Source: Brevundimonas sp. Leaf363 (GTDB lineage: Bacteria > Pseudomonadota > Alphaproteobacteria > Caulobacterales > Caulobacteraceae). Taken from it: 55,062 nucleotides of DNA. The stretch is from positions 1 through 55,062 of the forward strand of contig NZ_LMPZ01000006.1 in the NCBI RefSeq assembly GCF_001424025.1, given 5' to 3'. The notes under the pieces are model-generated. The model worked only from the letters and a program-made list of their open reading frames with translations, was not told the origin of the DNA and made no database searches. Below are positions 39,795 through 48,640 of the stretch, one piece after another. Made by a program: the position numbers and the translations under genes. Position 1 is the stretch's first letter. Each line of letters begins with the position of its first letter.

Positions 39795-42644
39795 TCAGGG
39801 GGCGGCGCGCACCTCGACCGGCAGGCCCAGGGCCTCCAGCTGCGGCCGGACGACCGAGGCGTCGCCGACCACCACCCAGATGAAGTCGGCCGGATCCACC
39901 TTGCCGCGCACGGCCTGGTTCAGCGCCTCCGCCGTGAGGGTCTGGTAGCGCACCCCGGCCTGCTCCCAATAGTCGTCGGGACGACCGAACAGCTGGTTCG
40001 ACTGCAGGGTCGACAGCACCGCGCCAGAGGTCTCGAACTGGCCGGCCAGGCGACGCGTGGAGGAATCGCGCACGCGCTGCAGCTCGTCGGTCGTCACCCC
40101 GTTCTCGCCGAAGAAGGCGCGGTGCACCGCGATCATGGAGGCGATCGCCTCGCCGGTGCGGTCTGCCTGAACCGGGGCGTTGATGACGTAGGGCGAGCGG
40201 TTTTCCAGGTTGCTCACATTGCTGCGCGAGCCATAGGACCAGCCGCGCGTCTCGCGCAGGTCGGAGTTGATGCGCGACCAGAAGGCCGAGCCGAGGATCT
40301 CCACGCTTGAGCCCAGGACCAGGCGGTCGTCAGCGCCGGCCAGATTCAGCACCTCGCCGCCCAGGATCAGCGACTGCGGCGACTGGGGCCGGTCGATCAG
40401 GATGATGCGCGGCTGGACTGGGCGCGCCGTCACCGGCGCCTTGGCGGGACGCGGCGTGGCCGGGGGGACCCAGGCGCCGAACCGTGCGTCCAGCAAGGGC
40501 GTGATCTCGCTGAGCGGGCGGTCGGACACGACATAGATGCGGGCGTTGTCGGGACGGATCCATTCGTTGTGGAAGGCCGCGAGACGCTCGGGCGTCGCCG
40601 CCTCGACCACCGCGGGATCGCCCAGGCCGCTGGGCCCCCGACCGTAGGCGCCGTCGTAGAGGGTCTCGTACAGGGCGCGGTTGCCCATGCCGGCCGGCGT
40701 CGCCAACTCCTCGCGAATGGAGGACAGCTGCTGCGCGCGCAGGCGCTCGACCACCGCCGGCTCGAAGTCCGGGCGGCGCGTCACATCGGCCAGAAGATCC
40801 AGCGAGGGCGCCAGGTTGGCGGTCAGGGCCGTCAGGGTGACGGTCGTGCGGTCCATGGTCGCTCCGGCGCCGATGAAGGCGCCCAGACGCTCGCGCGCCT
40901 CGGCCATCTCGTTGGCGTCCTTGCCGCCCGCGCCTTCGGTCATGGCGCGCAGCATCAGCGCCTCGACGCCCAGCGCATCGGCGGCGTCCGCCGACCAGCC
41001 GGCGTCGAACTCGACCGCCACGCGGGTGGCGGGGATGCGCGACGACTGGGTGGCGACCACCTCGATACCGTTCGACAGCCGGGCGCGGCTGACGGCCGGG
41101 AACTCCAGCGCGCCGACCTGGCCGATGGCCGGCATCGGATCGCGCGGCTTCGCCTGATAGTCGCTGGCGGGCGCGCTGGGACGGGCGCCGGCGGGCGTGG
41201 CGGCCGCGTTTTCATAGGCCTCGCGCTCGCCCGGCTCGACCGTCAGGTCGAACGACGGCTGCAACAGATAGCGGGCGGCCACGGCCTGGACCTGCGCCGG
41301 CGTCAGGGCGGCCAGCCGCTCCAGCTCCTTGCGGTAGTGCTCCGGGTCGTTGGCGTACAAGGCGCCCTGCGCCAGAGTATCGGCGCGGCCGTTCAGCTGT
41401 TCCAGACCGTTGATGCGCTGCGACAGCACCTGGGTGACGACGCGCTGCAGTTCGTCCGCCGTCGGACCATTGGCGGCGAAGTCGGCGATGATCTGGTCGG
41501 TTCGGGCGCGCACGGCGGCGGCGTCCTGGCCCGGCTTCACGTTCACCGTGACATCGAACCAGCCCACGCGGTGGAAGGCGTTGTAGGACGAGGAGACCGA
41601 GACGGCGGTGGCGTCGCCGCGCACCAGTTCCTTGTCCAGCCGCGACGAGGCCAGGCCGCCCAGCACCGAGGCGGCGACTTCCAGCGTCAGCGCGTCGTCG
41701 TCCAGCAGGCCCGGGCCCGGCCAGTAGCGCTGCTGCGACACGTAAGGGACGCGGTCATGCATGGTCCGCTCGATCGGCGCGGCCAGGGTCGGCACGGGCG
41801 CTTGGGCGGGGGTGTTGACCGGGCCACGCGGGATGCCGCCGAAGTAGCGCTCCATCAGCGGGCGGGCGCTGGCCGCGTCGATGTCGCCGGCCAGCACGAC
41901 GATGGCGTTGTTCGGGCCGTAGTTCTCGGTGAACCACTGGCGCACGTCGTCCATCGAGGCGGCGTCCAGATCGGCCATCGAGCCGATGGTCGAGTGGCGG
42001 TACGGGTGCCCCTCCGGATAAAGGGCCTCTAGGATGGCGTATTCGGTCAGGCCGAAAGGCTGGTTGTCGCCCTGGCGCTTCTCGTTCTGGACGACGCCGC
42101 GTTGCAGATCGAGCGTCTGCTGGGTGATGGCGCCCAGCATGTGGCCCATGCGGTCGCTTTCCAGGAACAAAGCCTGCTCCAGCGCCGGGGTCGAGACGGT
42201 CTCGAAGTAGTTGGTGCGGTCGAACCAGGTGGTGCCGTTCAGCGTAGTCGCGCCGACGCCGTTCAGCCGGGTGATATAGCTGCCCGGCGCGTTCTCGGAC
42301 CCGCCGAACATCAGGTGTTCGAACAGGTGGGCGAAGCCGGTGCGGCCCGCCGGCTCGTCCTTGGAGCCGACATTGTACCAGACCGACACCGTCACGATCG
42401 GATTGGCCCGGTCTTCGTGCACGATCACGCGCAGACCGTTGTCCAGGGTGAAGGTCTGATAGGGGATGTTGACGCCCGCCAGCAGGGCGGACACCGGCGC
42501 GGCCTCAGCCTGCGCTCCCGCGGCCTGCGCTCCCGCCGCCGGGACGCCAGCAGTCGAAACGGCGTCGACGCCCGCCGTGGTCTGGCACGCGGACAGCAGG
42601 ATGGCCGAAGCGGCGGCGGCCGCGACGCTGGTGAATGTACGCAT
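39795..42644 (-). CDS. Periplasmic/lipoprotein M16 family zinc metallopeptidase, two tandem M16 units
   Basis: A 949-residue pitrilysin-like protease. A lipoprotein signal (AILLSAC at 14-20) and an Ala/Gly linker lead to the first M16 unit. This has the inverted zinc motif HLFEH (H106, E109, H110) and a downstream Glu region, so it is likely active. A second M16 unit begins near 500 and lacks HxxEH, as usual for the non-catalytic half. It probably degrades peptides in the periplasm. ATG 42644 is chosen because it begins a good signal peptide; the frame continues open upstream without family sequence. A two-heptamer Pho box-like site lies about 170 bases upstream. Confidence 0.92.
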   Translation of the reverse strand: MRTFTSVAAAAASAILLSACQTTAGVDAVSTAGVPAAGAQAAGAQAEAAPVSALLAGVNIPYQTFTLDNGLRVIVHEDRANPIVTVSVWYNVGSKDEPAGRTGFAHLFEHLMFGGSENAPGSYITRLNGVGATTLNGTTWFDRTNYFETVSTPALEQALFLESDRMGHMLGAITQQTLDLQRGVVQNEKRQGDNQPFGLTEYAILEALYPEGHPYRHSTIGSMADLDAASMDDVRQWFTENYGPNNAIVVLAGDIDAASARPLMERYFGGIPRGPVNTPAQAPVPTLAAPIERTMHDRVPYVSQQRYWPGPGLLDDDALTLEVAASVLGGLASSRLDKELVRGDATAVSVSSSYNAFHRVGWFDVTVNVKPGQDAAAVRARTDQIIADFAANGPTADELQRVVTQVLSQRINGLEQLNGRADTLAQGALYANDPEHYRKELERLAALTPAQVQAVAARYLLQPSFDLTVEPGEREAYENAAATPAGARPSAPASDYQAKPRDPMPAIGQVGALEFPAVSRARLSNGIEVVATQSSRIPATRVAVEFDAGWSADAADALGVEALMLRAMTEGAGGKDANEMAEARERLGAFIGAGATMDRTTVTLTALTANLAPSLDLLADVTRRPDFEPAVVERLRAQQLSSIREELATPAGMGNRALYETLYDGAYGRGPSGLGDPAVVEAATPERLAAFHNEWIRPDNARIYVVSDRPLSEITPLLDARFGAWVPPATPRPAKAPVTARPVQPRIILIDRPQSPQSLILGGEVLNLAGADDRLVLGSSVEILGSAFWSRINSDLRETRGWSYGSRSNVSNLENRSPYVINAPVQADRTGEAIASMIAVHRAFFGENGVTTDELQRVRDSSTRRLAGQFETSGAVLSTLQSNQLFGRPDDYWEQAGVRYQTLTAEALNQAVRGKVDPADFIWVVVGDASVVRPQLEALGLPVEVRAAP

Positions 42645-42814
42645 GAACGGGATCCGGAGTTTGCAAAGCGGCTGAAACCTATCGACGCCGTTCCGGCGCG
42701 GCAACACGCGGGTATGGCGCAGATCGCCACATCGCCGGACCTCGCTTGCCGCTTGATCCGTAGGCGGAAAATCTGTGGGAGCCTCCAGGCGGGGCCACAA
42801 AAAAACCGCTTTAC

Positions 42815-42832
42815 ATGACAGTCCCGTGACCC
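42815..42832 (-). promoter_or_regulatory. Possible Pho box upstream of the M16 peptidase
   Basis: On the minus strand GGGTCAC, four bases, then CTGTCAT. The second heptamer is a perfect PhoB half-site and the first matches at five of seven allowing C at the end. Orientation is toward the peptidase. The 276-base divergent gap with odc contains nothing else I can name. Confidence 0.35.
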
Positions 42833-42920
42833 CATATCGCGCCTTCCGGCGGACCCCGTAGGTCTACTCGTTGCGCTGCTAACGCCGGCTGGGTTTAACG
42901 ATTACAGGGGTTTACGTGAA

Positions 42921-44186
42921 TTGCGCACGTATTCATTTCCCCTGGACCTGGTCCGCGAGCGGTCCCCTGAACGTCCCGTCGCCCTCGTGCGACCGCGTTC
43001 GGTTTCCGTAGCGGCGCGCTGGTTCCAGGACAATCTAAAGGCTGACGTCTTCTATGCGGTGAAGGCGAACCCTTCACGCTGGGTCATCGAGGCTCTGGTC
43101 GAAGCCGGCGTGCGTGGGTTCGACGCCGCCTCGATCGCCGAGATCGAACTGGTGCGTTCCGTCGATCCCGACGCGCGCATTGCCTTCATGCACCCGGTCA
43201 AGAGCCGGGGCGCCATCACCCGCGCCTACTTCGACCACGGCGTCCGCACCTTCTCGCTGGATTGCCAGGACGAGCTGGACAAGATCCTCGACGCCACGGG
43301 CGGCGCCGACGATCTGAACCTGATCGTGCGCATGCAGGTGTCGGCCGACGGCGCGGCCTACTCGCTGTCGGGCAAGTTCGGCGTGTCGCCGGACCAGGCC
43401 CCCGCCCTGCTGCTCAGCGTGCGCCAGGCGGTGACCGAAGGCCTGATGGGCGTGTCGTTCCACGTCGGCAGCCAGTGCATGCGCCCCTCGGCCTATGAGG
43501 CGGCGATGGCCCAGGTCGGCCGCGCCATCTCGCGCGCCGGCGTCTTCGTGGACATCGTCGATGTCGGCGGCGGCTTCCCCTCGGTCTATCCGGGCATGGT
43601 CCCGCCGGACATGAGTGAATACGCCGACGCCATCCATCGCGGCTTCAACGAGATGCCGGTCTCCGAAACCACCGAGCTGTGGTGCGAGCCGGGCCGGGCC
43701 CTGGTGGCGGAATCGTCGTCGGTGCTGTGCCGCGTGGACCTGCGCAAGGGCGACGCCCTTTATCTGAACGACGGATCGTACGGCTCGCTGTTCGACGCCA
43801 CCCACTCGCGCTGGCCCTTCCCGACCAAGCTGGTCCGGGACGGCGAAAGCTCGACGGAACTGAAGCCCTTCCGCTTCTATGGTCCGACCTGCGACTCGAT
43901 CGACCACATGCCGGGGCCCTTCTTCCTGCCGGCCGACATCCGTGAAGGCGACTTCATCGAAATCGGCATGCTGGGCGCCTACGGCGTGGCCATGACCACC
44001 GGCTTCAACGGCTATGGCGAGCACGAGCTGGCCGTGGTCGAGGACGCGCCGATGGCTTCGCTCTACGGCCTGGCGCCGCGCTCCATCCCGACCGTGCGCA
44101 CCACGGCGGAGGAGACCGCGCGCAAGATCGTTCGCCTGAGCCGTCCGAAGGGCAAGGCTGGCCAGCGCAAGAAGTCGCGGCGCTAA
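42921..44186 (+). CDS. Type III PLP-dependent ornithine/lysine decarboxylase
   Basis: Alanine-racemase-fold decarboxylase making putrescine (or cadaverine). The 421-residue protein has the PLP lysine K48 in VFYAVKANPS, a GFDAASIAEIELV turn, VSFHVGSQC, DIVDVGGGFPSVYPG, the phosphate-binding WCEPGRALVAES, and the partner-subunit Cys/Asp in YGPTCDSID. Homologous decarboxylases in alphaproteobacteria mostly use ornithine; I cannot exclude dual specificity. The start is TTG at 42921, with AGGGG 10 bases upstream; no ATG or GTG in frame is available, and the residues from TTG fit the family. A terminator separates it from the deoxyhypusine-synthase-like gene. Confidence 0.88.
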   Translation: MRTYSFPLDLVRERSPERPVALVRPRSVSVAARWFQDNLKADVFYAVKANPSRWVIEALVEAGVRGFDAASIAEIELVRSVDPDARIAFMHPVKSRGAITRAYFDHGVRTFSLDCQDELDKILDATGGADDLNLIVRMQVSADGAAYSLSGKFGVSPDQAPALLLSVRQAVTEGLMGVSFHVGSQCMRPSAYEAAMAQVGRAISRAGVFVDIVDVGGGFPSVYPGMVPPDMSEYADAIHRGFNEMPVSETTELWCEPGRALVAESSSVLCRVDLRKGDALYLNDGSYGSLFDATHSRWPFPTKLVRDGESSTELKPFRFYGPTCDSIDHMPGPFFLPADIREGDFIEIGMLGAYGVAMTTGFNGYGEHELAVVEDAPMASLYGLAPRSIPTVRTTAEETARKIVRLSRPKGKAGQRKKSRR

Positions 44187-44211
44187 ACCGTCACTTTGAC
44201 GTTCTAAACAG

Positions 44212-44249
44212 CAGCGGCCCGTCGCTCCGTCCGGGCCGCTGTTATTCTT
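44212..44249 (+). terminator. Terminator or attenuator between odc and the DHS-like gene
   Basis: A perfect 10-bp stem, CAGCGGCCCG (44212-44221) with CGGGCCGCTG (44232-44241), followed by TTATTCTT. It lies 25 bases after the odc stop and could limit read-through to the next gene. Confidence 0.6.
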
Positions 44250-44285
44250 CATGACGGGCGCTCACCTGTAAGGGAAACCAAACCG

Positions 44286-45338
44286 ATGACCGCTCCCGTT
44301 CAAAAGAACACCAAGGCCGAGCTGCTGCAGAACGTCGTCGAGCACGTCGACATCACTTCGTTCGACGCCCGCCCGATCATCGACAGCATGCGAAAGATGT
44401 CGTTCTCGAGCCGCGACACCGCCCGCGCCGCCGACATCTTCAACATGGCGCTGGAAGACAAGGACTGCTCGCCGTGGCTGATCCTGGCCGGTTCGACCTC
44501 GGCCGGCGGCTGCATGCACGTGTACCGCGACATGGTGAAGTTCGGCATGATCGACGCCGTGGTCGCCACCGGCGCCTCCATCGTCGACATGGATTTCTTC
44601 GAGGCCCTGGGCTTCAAGCACTATCAGGCGGGCGGCGAGGTGGACGACAACGTCCTGCGCGACAACTACATCGACCGCATCTACGACACCTACATCGACG
44701 AGGAAGAGCTCCAGGCGTGCGACCACACCATCCTGGAGATCGCCAACCGTCTGGAGCCGCGCGGCTACTCCAGCCGTGAGTTCATCTGGGAAATGGGCAA
44801 GTGGCTGTCCGAAGGGAACGCCAAGAAGCCCGGCAGCCTGATCCAGACCGCCTATGAAGAAGGCGTGCCGATCTTCTGCCCGGCCTTTGTCGACTCGTCG
44901 GCCGGCTTCGGCCTGGTCAAGCACCAGAAGGAGCGCGCCGCCGCCGGCCTGCCCTATATGATGCTGGACGCCATCGCCGACTTCCGCGAACTGACCGACA
45001 TCAAGATCGCGGCGGGCGTCACCGGCCTGTTCATGGTGGGCGGCGGCGTTCCCAAGAACTTCGCCCAGGACACCGTCGTCTGCGCCGAAATCCTGGGCGT
45101 CGAGGCCGAAATGCACCGCTATGCGGTCCAGATCACGGTCGCCGACGTGCGCGACGGCGCCTGCTCCTCCTCCACCCTCAAGGAAGCCGCCTCCTGGGGC
45201 AAGGTGCAGACCACGCACGAGCAGATGGTCTTCGCCGAGGCCACCACGGTCGTGCCGCTGATCGGCTCGGACGCCTATCACCGCGGCGCCTGGAAGAACC
45301 GCGACAAGCGCCGCTGGGCCAAGCTGTTCGGCAAGTAG
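44286..45338 (+). CDS. Deoxyhypusine synthase-like protein (probable homospermidine synthase)
   Basis: A 350-residue member of the deoxyhypusine synthase family. NAD-binding and active-site parts are visible: LAGSTSAGGCMHVYRDMV, VVATGASIVDMDFFEALG, GVPIFCPAFVDSSAGF, MVGGGVPKNFAQD and the catalytic Lys in EAASWGKVQTTH. Bacteria lack eIF5A, so the eukaryotic role cannot apply. Related bacterial and plant enzymes use the same aminobutyl-transfer chemistry to make homospermidine from putrescine. Its position beside ornithine decarboxylase, and 3 kb from the agmatine route to putrescine, supports that role. AGGGAA precedes the ATG. Confidence 0.9.
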   Translation: MTAPVQKNTKAELLQNVVEHVDITSFDARPIIDSMRKMSFSSRDTARAADIFNMALEDKDCSPWLILAGSTSAGGCMHVYRDMVKFGMIDAVVATGASIVDMDFFEALGFKHYQAGGEVDDNVLRDNYIDRIYDTYIDEEELQACDHTILEIANRLEPRGYSSREFIWEMGKWLSEGNAKKPGSLIQTAYEEGVPIFCPAFVDSSAGFGLVKHQKERAAAGLPYMMLDAIADFRELTDIKIAAGVTGLFMVGGGVPKNFAQDTVVCAEILGVEAEMHRYAVQITVADVRDGACSSSTLKEAASWGKVQTTHEQMVFAEATTVVPLIGSDAYHRGAWKNRDKRRWAKLFGK

Positions 45339-45357
45339 GCCAAGAGCCGAAAATGCG

Positions 45358-45389
45358 AGGGGAGGTCGGAAACGGCCTCCCCTTTTTTT
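45358..45389 (+). terminator. Rho-independent terminator after the DHS-like gene
   Basis: Stem AGGGGAGG (45358-45365) with CCTCCCCT (45376-45383), running into seven T residues (45383-45389). Classic intrinsic terminator 20 bases past the stop. Confidence 0.9.
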
Positions 45390-45445
45390 CTTTGCATCAT
45401 CCGGCCCGCCCCTGCGTTCTGGCCGGACGCCCTCCGGAGACGCCG

Positions 45446-45826
45446 ATGCCCCGCCCTCTCGCCTTCGCTCTCGCCGCGCTCGCCGCCGGCTGCGCCGTCT
45501 CCACGGGCGTGTCCGCCCAGACGCAGCAGAGCCTGAACGCCGCCGCCGCCCAGGATGCGCAGCAGGCGGATTCGGCGCTGAATACCCAGTACCGCGCCAC
45601 CATGAACGGCCTGTCCCCGGCCTCACAGACTTTGCTGCGTGGGGCGCAGCGCGCCTGGATCACCTTCCGCGACCAGCAGTGCCGCTATGAGAGTTCCGCC
45701 GTCCGAGGCGGATCGGCCTATCCGATGGTCCAGTCCGGCTGCGTGGCGCGCATGACCACCGAACGCACCGCCGAACTGCGCCGCCTGGCCCAATGCCGGG
45801 AGGGCGATCTGGCCTGCCCGCGCTGA
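45446..45826 (+). CDS. Exported LprI-type lysozyme-inhibitor family protein (DUF1311)
   Basis: A 126-residue secreted protein with signal peptide (about 1-24) and the DUF1311/LprI pattern: QQSLNAAAAQDAQQADSALN, LLRGAQRAWITFRDQQC, ESSAVRGGSAYPM, CVARMTTERTAELR, with paired cysteines. Family members can bind host-type lysozyme, but for an environmental bacterium the role is unknown. I chose ATG 45446, with GGAGA 5 bases upstream, over an ATG at 45353 that lies in the terminator tail. Confidence 0.82.
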   Translation: MPRPLAFALAALAAGCAVSTGVSAQTQQSLNAAAAQDAQQADSALNTQYRATMNGLSPASQTLLRGAQRAWITFRDQQCRYESSAVRGGSAYPMVQSGCVARMTTERTAELRRLAQCREGDLACPR

Positions 45827-45887
45827 TCGCGGCGTGCGGAACCGGGCATCGTCCGAATCGCTATGAACGCGAAGCCAGGAGATCGCC

Positions 45888-46253
45888 ATGTCCGACACCG
45901 AAACCCCCAACGTCGAAACCGTCGAAGCTGACGCCATGGGCGAGAAACCCGACCTGGGCCGCAAGAGCGACGCCTTGATCGAGGCCTTGAGCGGCACCGA
46001 TTCCGGCTCGGATACCCGCGCCGGGTCGTTGCAGGGCGGCGCCGCGACCGGATCGGACATCGATCCCGACCAGGACGCCGTCAACGCCGCCATGACCAGC
46101 GAAGGCATGCAGGCCGCTGAAAGCCGCGCCGAAGTCGACCCTCAGTCGCCGTCGAACGCCGACCCGGAGCCGGTCAAGAACACCGGCGAGGACCTGACGG
46201 GTTCGTCGGGCGATCCCGCCGAAGGCAAGGACGCCGACGCCGCCACCGGCTGA
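45888..46253 (+). CDS. Small acidic, probably disordered protein
   Basis: A 121-residue protein rich in Asp, Glu, Ala, Gly, Ser and Thr with almost no hydrophobic core. It contains KSDALIEALSGTDSGS, GSDIDPDQDAVNAAM and a tail of VKNTGEDLTGSSGDPAEG. AGGAGA sits 5 bases before the ATG, so translation is credible. No domain is recognised; a stress-linked or scaffolding role would be a guess. Codon use matches neighbours. Confidence 0.6.
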   Translation: MSDTETPNVETVEADAMGEKPDLGRKSDALIEALSGTDSGSDTRAGSLQGGAATGSDIDPDQDAVNAAMTSEGMQAAESRAEVDPQSPSNADPEPVKNTGEDLTGSSGDPAEGKDADAATG

Positions 46254-46339
46254 TGCCTGCGTAAGCCCAGCGGCGCCTTGCCACCGCCGCAAGCGCAATG
46301 CAGTTTGCCGCTCGAACTAGCCTGAGGATCTGATAGGGC

Positions 46340-46843
46340 ATGATGTCTCGCCTGGCGGTTTTGGCCGCCCTCGCCCTGGCCGCTGCGGCGTGCCGTCCCG
46401 CCGCTGAATCGGCAGAACCCGCGCCCGACGCCCCCAATGCCGCAGCGCCCGCGACGGCGGTGGCTGCGCCATCCGTCGCCGCCGCCCCGGCCGTGGTCGT
46501 GGCGAACGTGGAGCCGCGCCCGCCGCTGCCGGGTGCGCCGGCCTATGCCGCCATCTATCCGGGCGGCGAAATAGAGGGGGCGCCCACGACCGCTTCGGGC
46601 GCTGCGGGCGACGGCGGCCTGGTGACGTTCACGACAGAGGCGTCACCGGACGCCGTGGTCGCCTTCTACAAATCGCGCGCCGAGGCGGCGGGCCTGACCT
46701 CGACCCTGGGCATGAACCAGGGCGACGCGCGCGCCTACGGCGCCGCCGGGATCGGAGACGCGGGCGCCAGCCTGCGCGTCGTCGCCTCGCCCGCGTCCGA
46801 GGGTGAAACCTCCGTCCAATTGAGCTGGAGCGAAGGCGGGTGA
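46340..46843 (+). CDS. Lipoprotein of unknown function paired with a PAP2 phosphatase
   Basis: A 167-residue predicted lipoprotein (lipobox LAAAAC at about 13-18) with an Ala/Pro-rich linker to residue 60. A small folded C-terminal part follows (LVTFTTEASPDAVVAFYKSRAEAAG and SLRVVASPASEGETSVQLSW). The folded part has the look of a compact alpha/beta unit found in small periplasmic lipoproteins, but I cannot name it. It overlaps the phosphatase gene by 4 bases (GTGA), so the two are coupled and may act together. Confidence 0.75.
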   Translation: MMSRLAVLAALALAAAACRPAAESAEPAPDAPNAAAPATAVAAPSVAAAPAVVVANVEPRPPLPGAPAYAAIYPGGEIEGAPTTASGAAGDGGLVTFTTEASPDAVVAFYKSRAEAAGLTSTLGMNQGDARAYGAAGIGDAGASLRVVASPASEGETSVQLSWSEGG

Positions 46844-47640
46844 AGACCGCCGGCCTCGCGGGGCTGGCTGTGGCGGGCCTCCTGGCTGCTTGCGCCGGTG
46901 CGCCGCGCCCGCCGCTGGACGCTGATGCGCCCAGGCACGGCTATCTGAGCGATGAGGCCAAGGCGGACCTGGCCGCCGGGGTCGCGCCGCGCCCTGTCGC
47001 AGGGTCGCTCGAGGATATGGCTGACCATGCGGCGTCCGAGCGGATGCGGGCGCTGGACGGCGGCGAACGCTGGCTTCTGGCCACCCTGCACGCCGAGGTT
47101 CGCCCGCCGCTGGGCCAGCAGAGCTTCGACTGCGCTCTGGGCGTTCGCTTCGGCGCCGAGCCGACGCCGAAGCTGGATGCGCTGATGACCCGCGTGCTGC
47201 TGGACGCCAACGATGTGGCCGAGCGGGTCAAGGCGGCCAATCCGCGCCTGCGCCCCATCGGCGAGGACCGCGAGCGCCGCGCCTGTCAGACCATCGACGC
47301 CGCCGCCCGCTCCAGCGACAGCTATCCCTCCGGCACCGCCGCCGTCGCCGCCGCCTATGGCGAGACCCTATCCGCCCTGGCCCCGGACCACGCCGACGCC
47401 GTGCGCGCCTCGGCCAATCAGATCGCGCTGAGCCGCGTCGTCTGCGCCATGCACTATCCGTCGGATGTCACCGGGGGCGAGGCGGTCGGGCGCGTCGTCA
47501 TGAGCCGTCTGGTCGCCGATCCGGCTTACCAGGCCGACCTCCTGGCCGCCAAAGCCGAGATCGACGCCGCCCGCGCGCGCAACCAGACCAGCCCCGCCTG
47601 CGCGGCGGAGCGGTCGGCGTATCGCGTGCCGCTGCCCTGA
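46840..47640 (+). CDS. Class A acid phosphatase/PAP2-like lipoprotein with PSGT in place of PSGH
   Basis: A 266-residue lipoprotein (lipobox LLAAC at 14-18). The class A acid phosphatase signature is visible: K131-x6-R138-P139, then PSGT at 163-166, then S198-R199-x5-H205-x3-D209. In active members the second motif is PSGH, whose His helps protonate the leaving group; here Thr replaces it. The nucleophile His (H205) is kept. It may be slow, altered in substrate, or dead. GTG start overlapping the upstream stop. It faces aguB across the second copy of the dispersed palindrome. Confidence 0.82.
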   Translation: MKTAGLAGLAVAGLLAACAGAPRPPLDADAPRHGYLSDEAKADLAAGVAPRPVAGSLEDMADHAASERMRALDGGERWLLATLHAEVRPPLGQQSFDCALGVRFGAEPTPKLDALMTRVLLDANDVAERVKAANPRLRPIGEDRERRACQTIDAAARSSDSYPSGTAAVAAAYGETLSALAPDHADAVRASANQIALSRVVCAMHYPSDVTGGEAVGRVVMSRLVADPAYQADLLAAKAEIDAARARNQTSPACAAERSAYRVPLP

Positions 47641-47646
47641 CCTTCG

Positions 47647-47772
47647 ATCTCCGCCTCCTGGGCGGAGACAGCGAGCGCAGCGAGCAGAGGCGGGGAAGTT
47701 CAGGGCGCGCCCCTGTCTTCGAGCCCGCCTCTGGCGACTTCGTCGCCTGTCTCCGCCCAGCGGGCGGAGAGC
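47647..47772. repeat. Dispersed palindromic intergenic element, copy 2
   Basis: Same architecture and orientation as 28477-28600: outer arms around TCTCCGCC...GGCGGAGACAG and its inverse (47747-47772), inner AGAGGCGGG and CCCGCCTCT, with GCGAGCGCAGCGAGC-type internal repeats. The loop sequence differs more. Lies between the phosphatase and aguB. Confidence 0.85.
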
Positions 47773-47776
47773 GCTT

Positions 47777-48640
47777 CTACGGCCGCTTCGCCAGCGCCCC
47801 ATACAAGTCCGTCCGCCGGTCGCGGAAGAAGCCCCAGGCGGCGCGGTGGCGGTCCAGGAAGTCGAGGTCGAAGCTGTGCACCAGCACGCCCTCCTCGTCC
47901 TTGCCCAGGCTCTCGACCAGATCGCCGCGATGGTTGGCGATGAAGCTGTGGCCGTAGAAGGTCTGGCCCGCCTCGGTCACCTGTTCATGGCCGATGCGAT
48001 TGGCGCCGACCACCGGCACGACGTTCGAGACGGCGTGCCCCTGCATGGCGCGGCGCCACGGCTCGGCGGTGTCCAGGCTGTCGTCGTGCGGCTCGGTGCC
48101 GATGGCGGTCGGGTACATCAGCACCTCGGCCCCCTGCAGCATCATCGCCCGCGCCGTCTCGGGGTACCATTGGTCCCAGCAGATGCCGACGCCGACCTTG
48201 CCGAAGCGGGTCTTCCAGACCTTGAAGCCGGTGTCGCCGGGCCGGAAATAGTACTTCTCCTGATAGCCGGGGCCGTCCGGAATGTGGCTCTTGCGATAGA
48301 CGCCCAGCGCCTCGCCGTCCGCGTCCAGCATGACCAGCGAATTATAGTACTGCGGCCCCTCGCGCTCGAAGATCGAGACGGGAATGGCGACGCCCAGTTC
48401 CCTGGCGATGGGCGCGAGCTGGGTCACGCACGGATGCTCGCGCCATTCATAGGCGTGACCGAACCAGTGCTCCTCCTGGCTGACGCAGAAGTACGGCCCC
48501 TGGAACAGCTCCGACGGCAGGATCACCTGCGCGCCCTTGCCGGCGGCCTCGCGGATGAAGCCGATCGTGCGGTCGATGTTGTCCTGCAGGTCGTCGCCAT
48601 AGGACGTCTGGATCGCGGCGACGGAGATCGTGCGGGCCAT
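47777..48640 (-). CDS. aguB: N-carbamoylputrescine amidase
   Basis: Carbon-nitrogen hydrolase making putrescine, CO2 and ammonia from N-carbamoylputrescine. The 287-residue protein shows the Glu-Lys-Cys triad: E44 in LPSELF, K117 in VYRKSHIP and C154 in GICWDQWYPE, plus GANRIG and FYGHSFIAN. ATG 48640 overlaps the aguA stop as TGATG, so translation is coupled. The longer open frame upstream is an out-of-phase shadow of aguA. Ends at the dispersed palindrome. Confidence 0.95.
   Translation of the reverse strand: MARTISVAAIQTSYGDDLQDNIDRTIGFIREAAGKGAQVILPSELFQGPYFCVSQEEHWFGHAYEWREHPCVTQLAPIARELGVAIPVSIFEREGPQYYNSLVMLDADGEALGVYRKSHIPDGPGYQEKYYFRPGDTGFKVWKTRFGKVGVGICWDQWYPETARAMMLQGAEVLMYPTAIGTEPHDDSLDTAEPWRRAMQGHAVSNVVPVVGANRIGHEQVTEAGQTFYGHSFIANHRGDLVESLGKDEEGVLVHSFDLDFLDRHRAAWGFFRDRRTDLYGALAKRP

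Noticed and set aside
44286..45338. Genuine deoxyhypusine synthesis
   Set aside because: The substrate protein eIF5A does not occur in bacteria; homospermidine synthesis fits the neighbours better.
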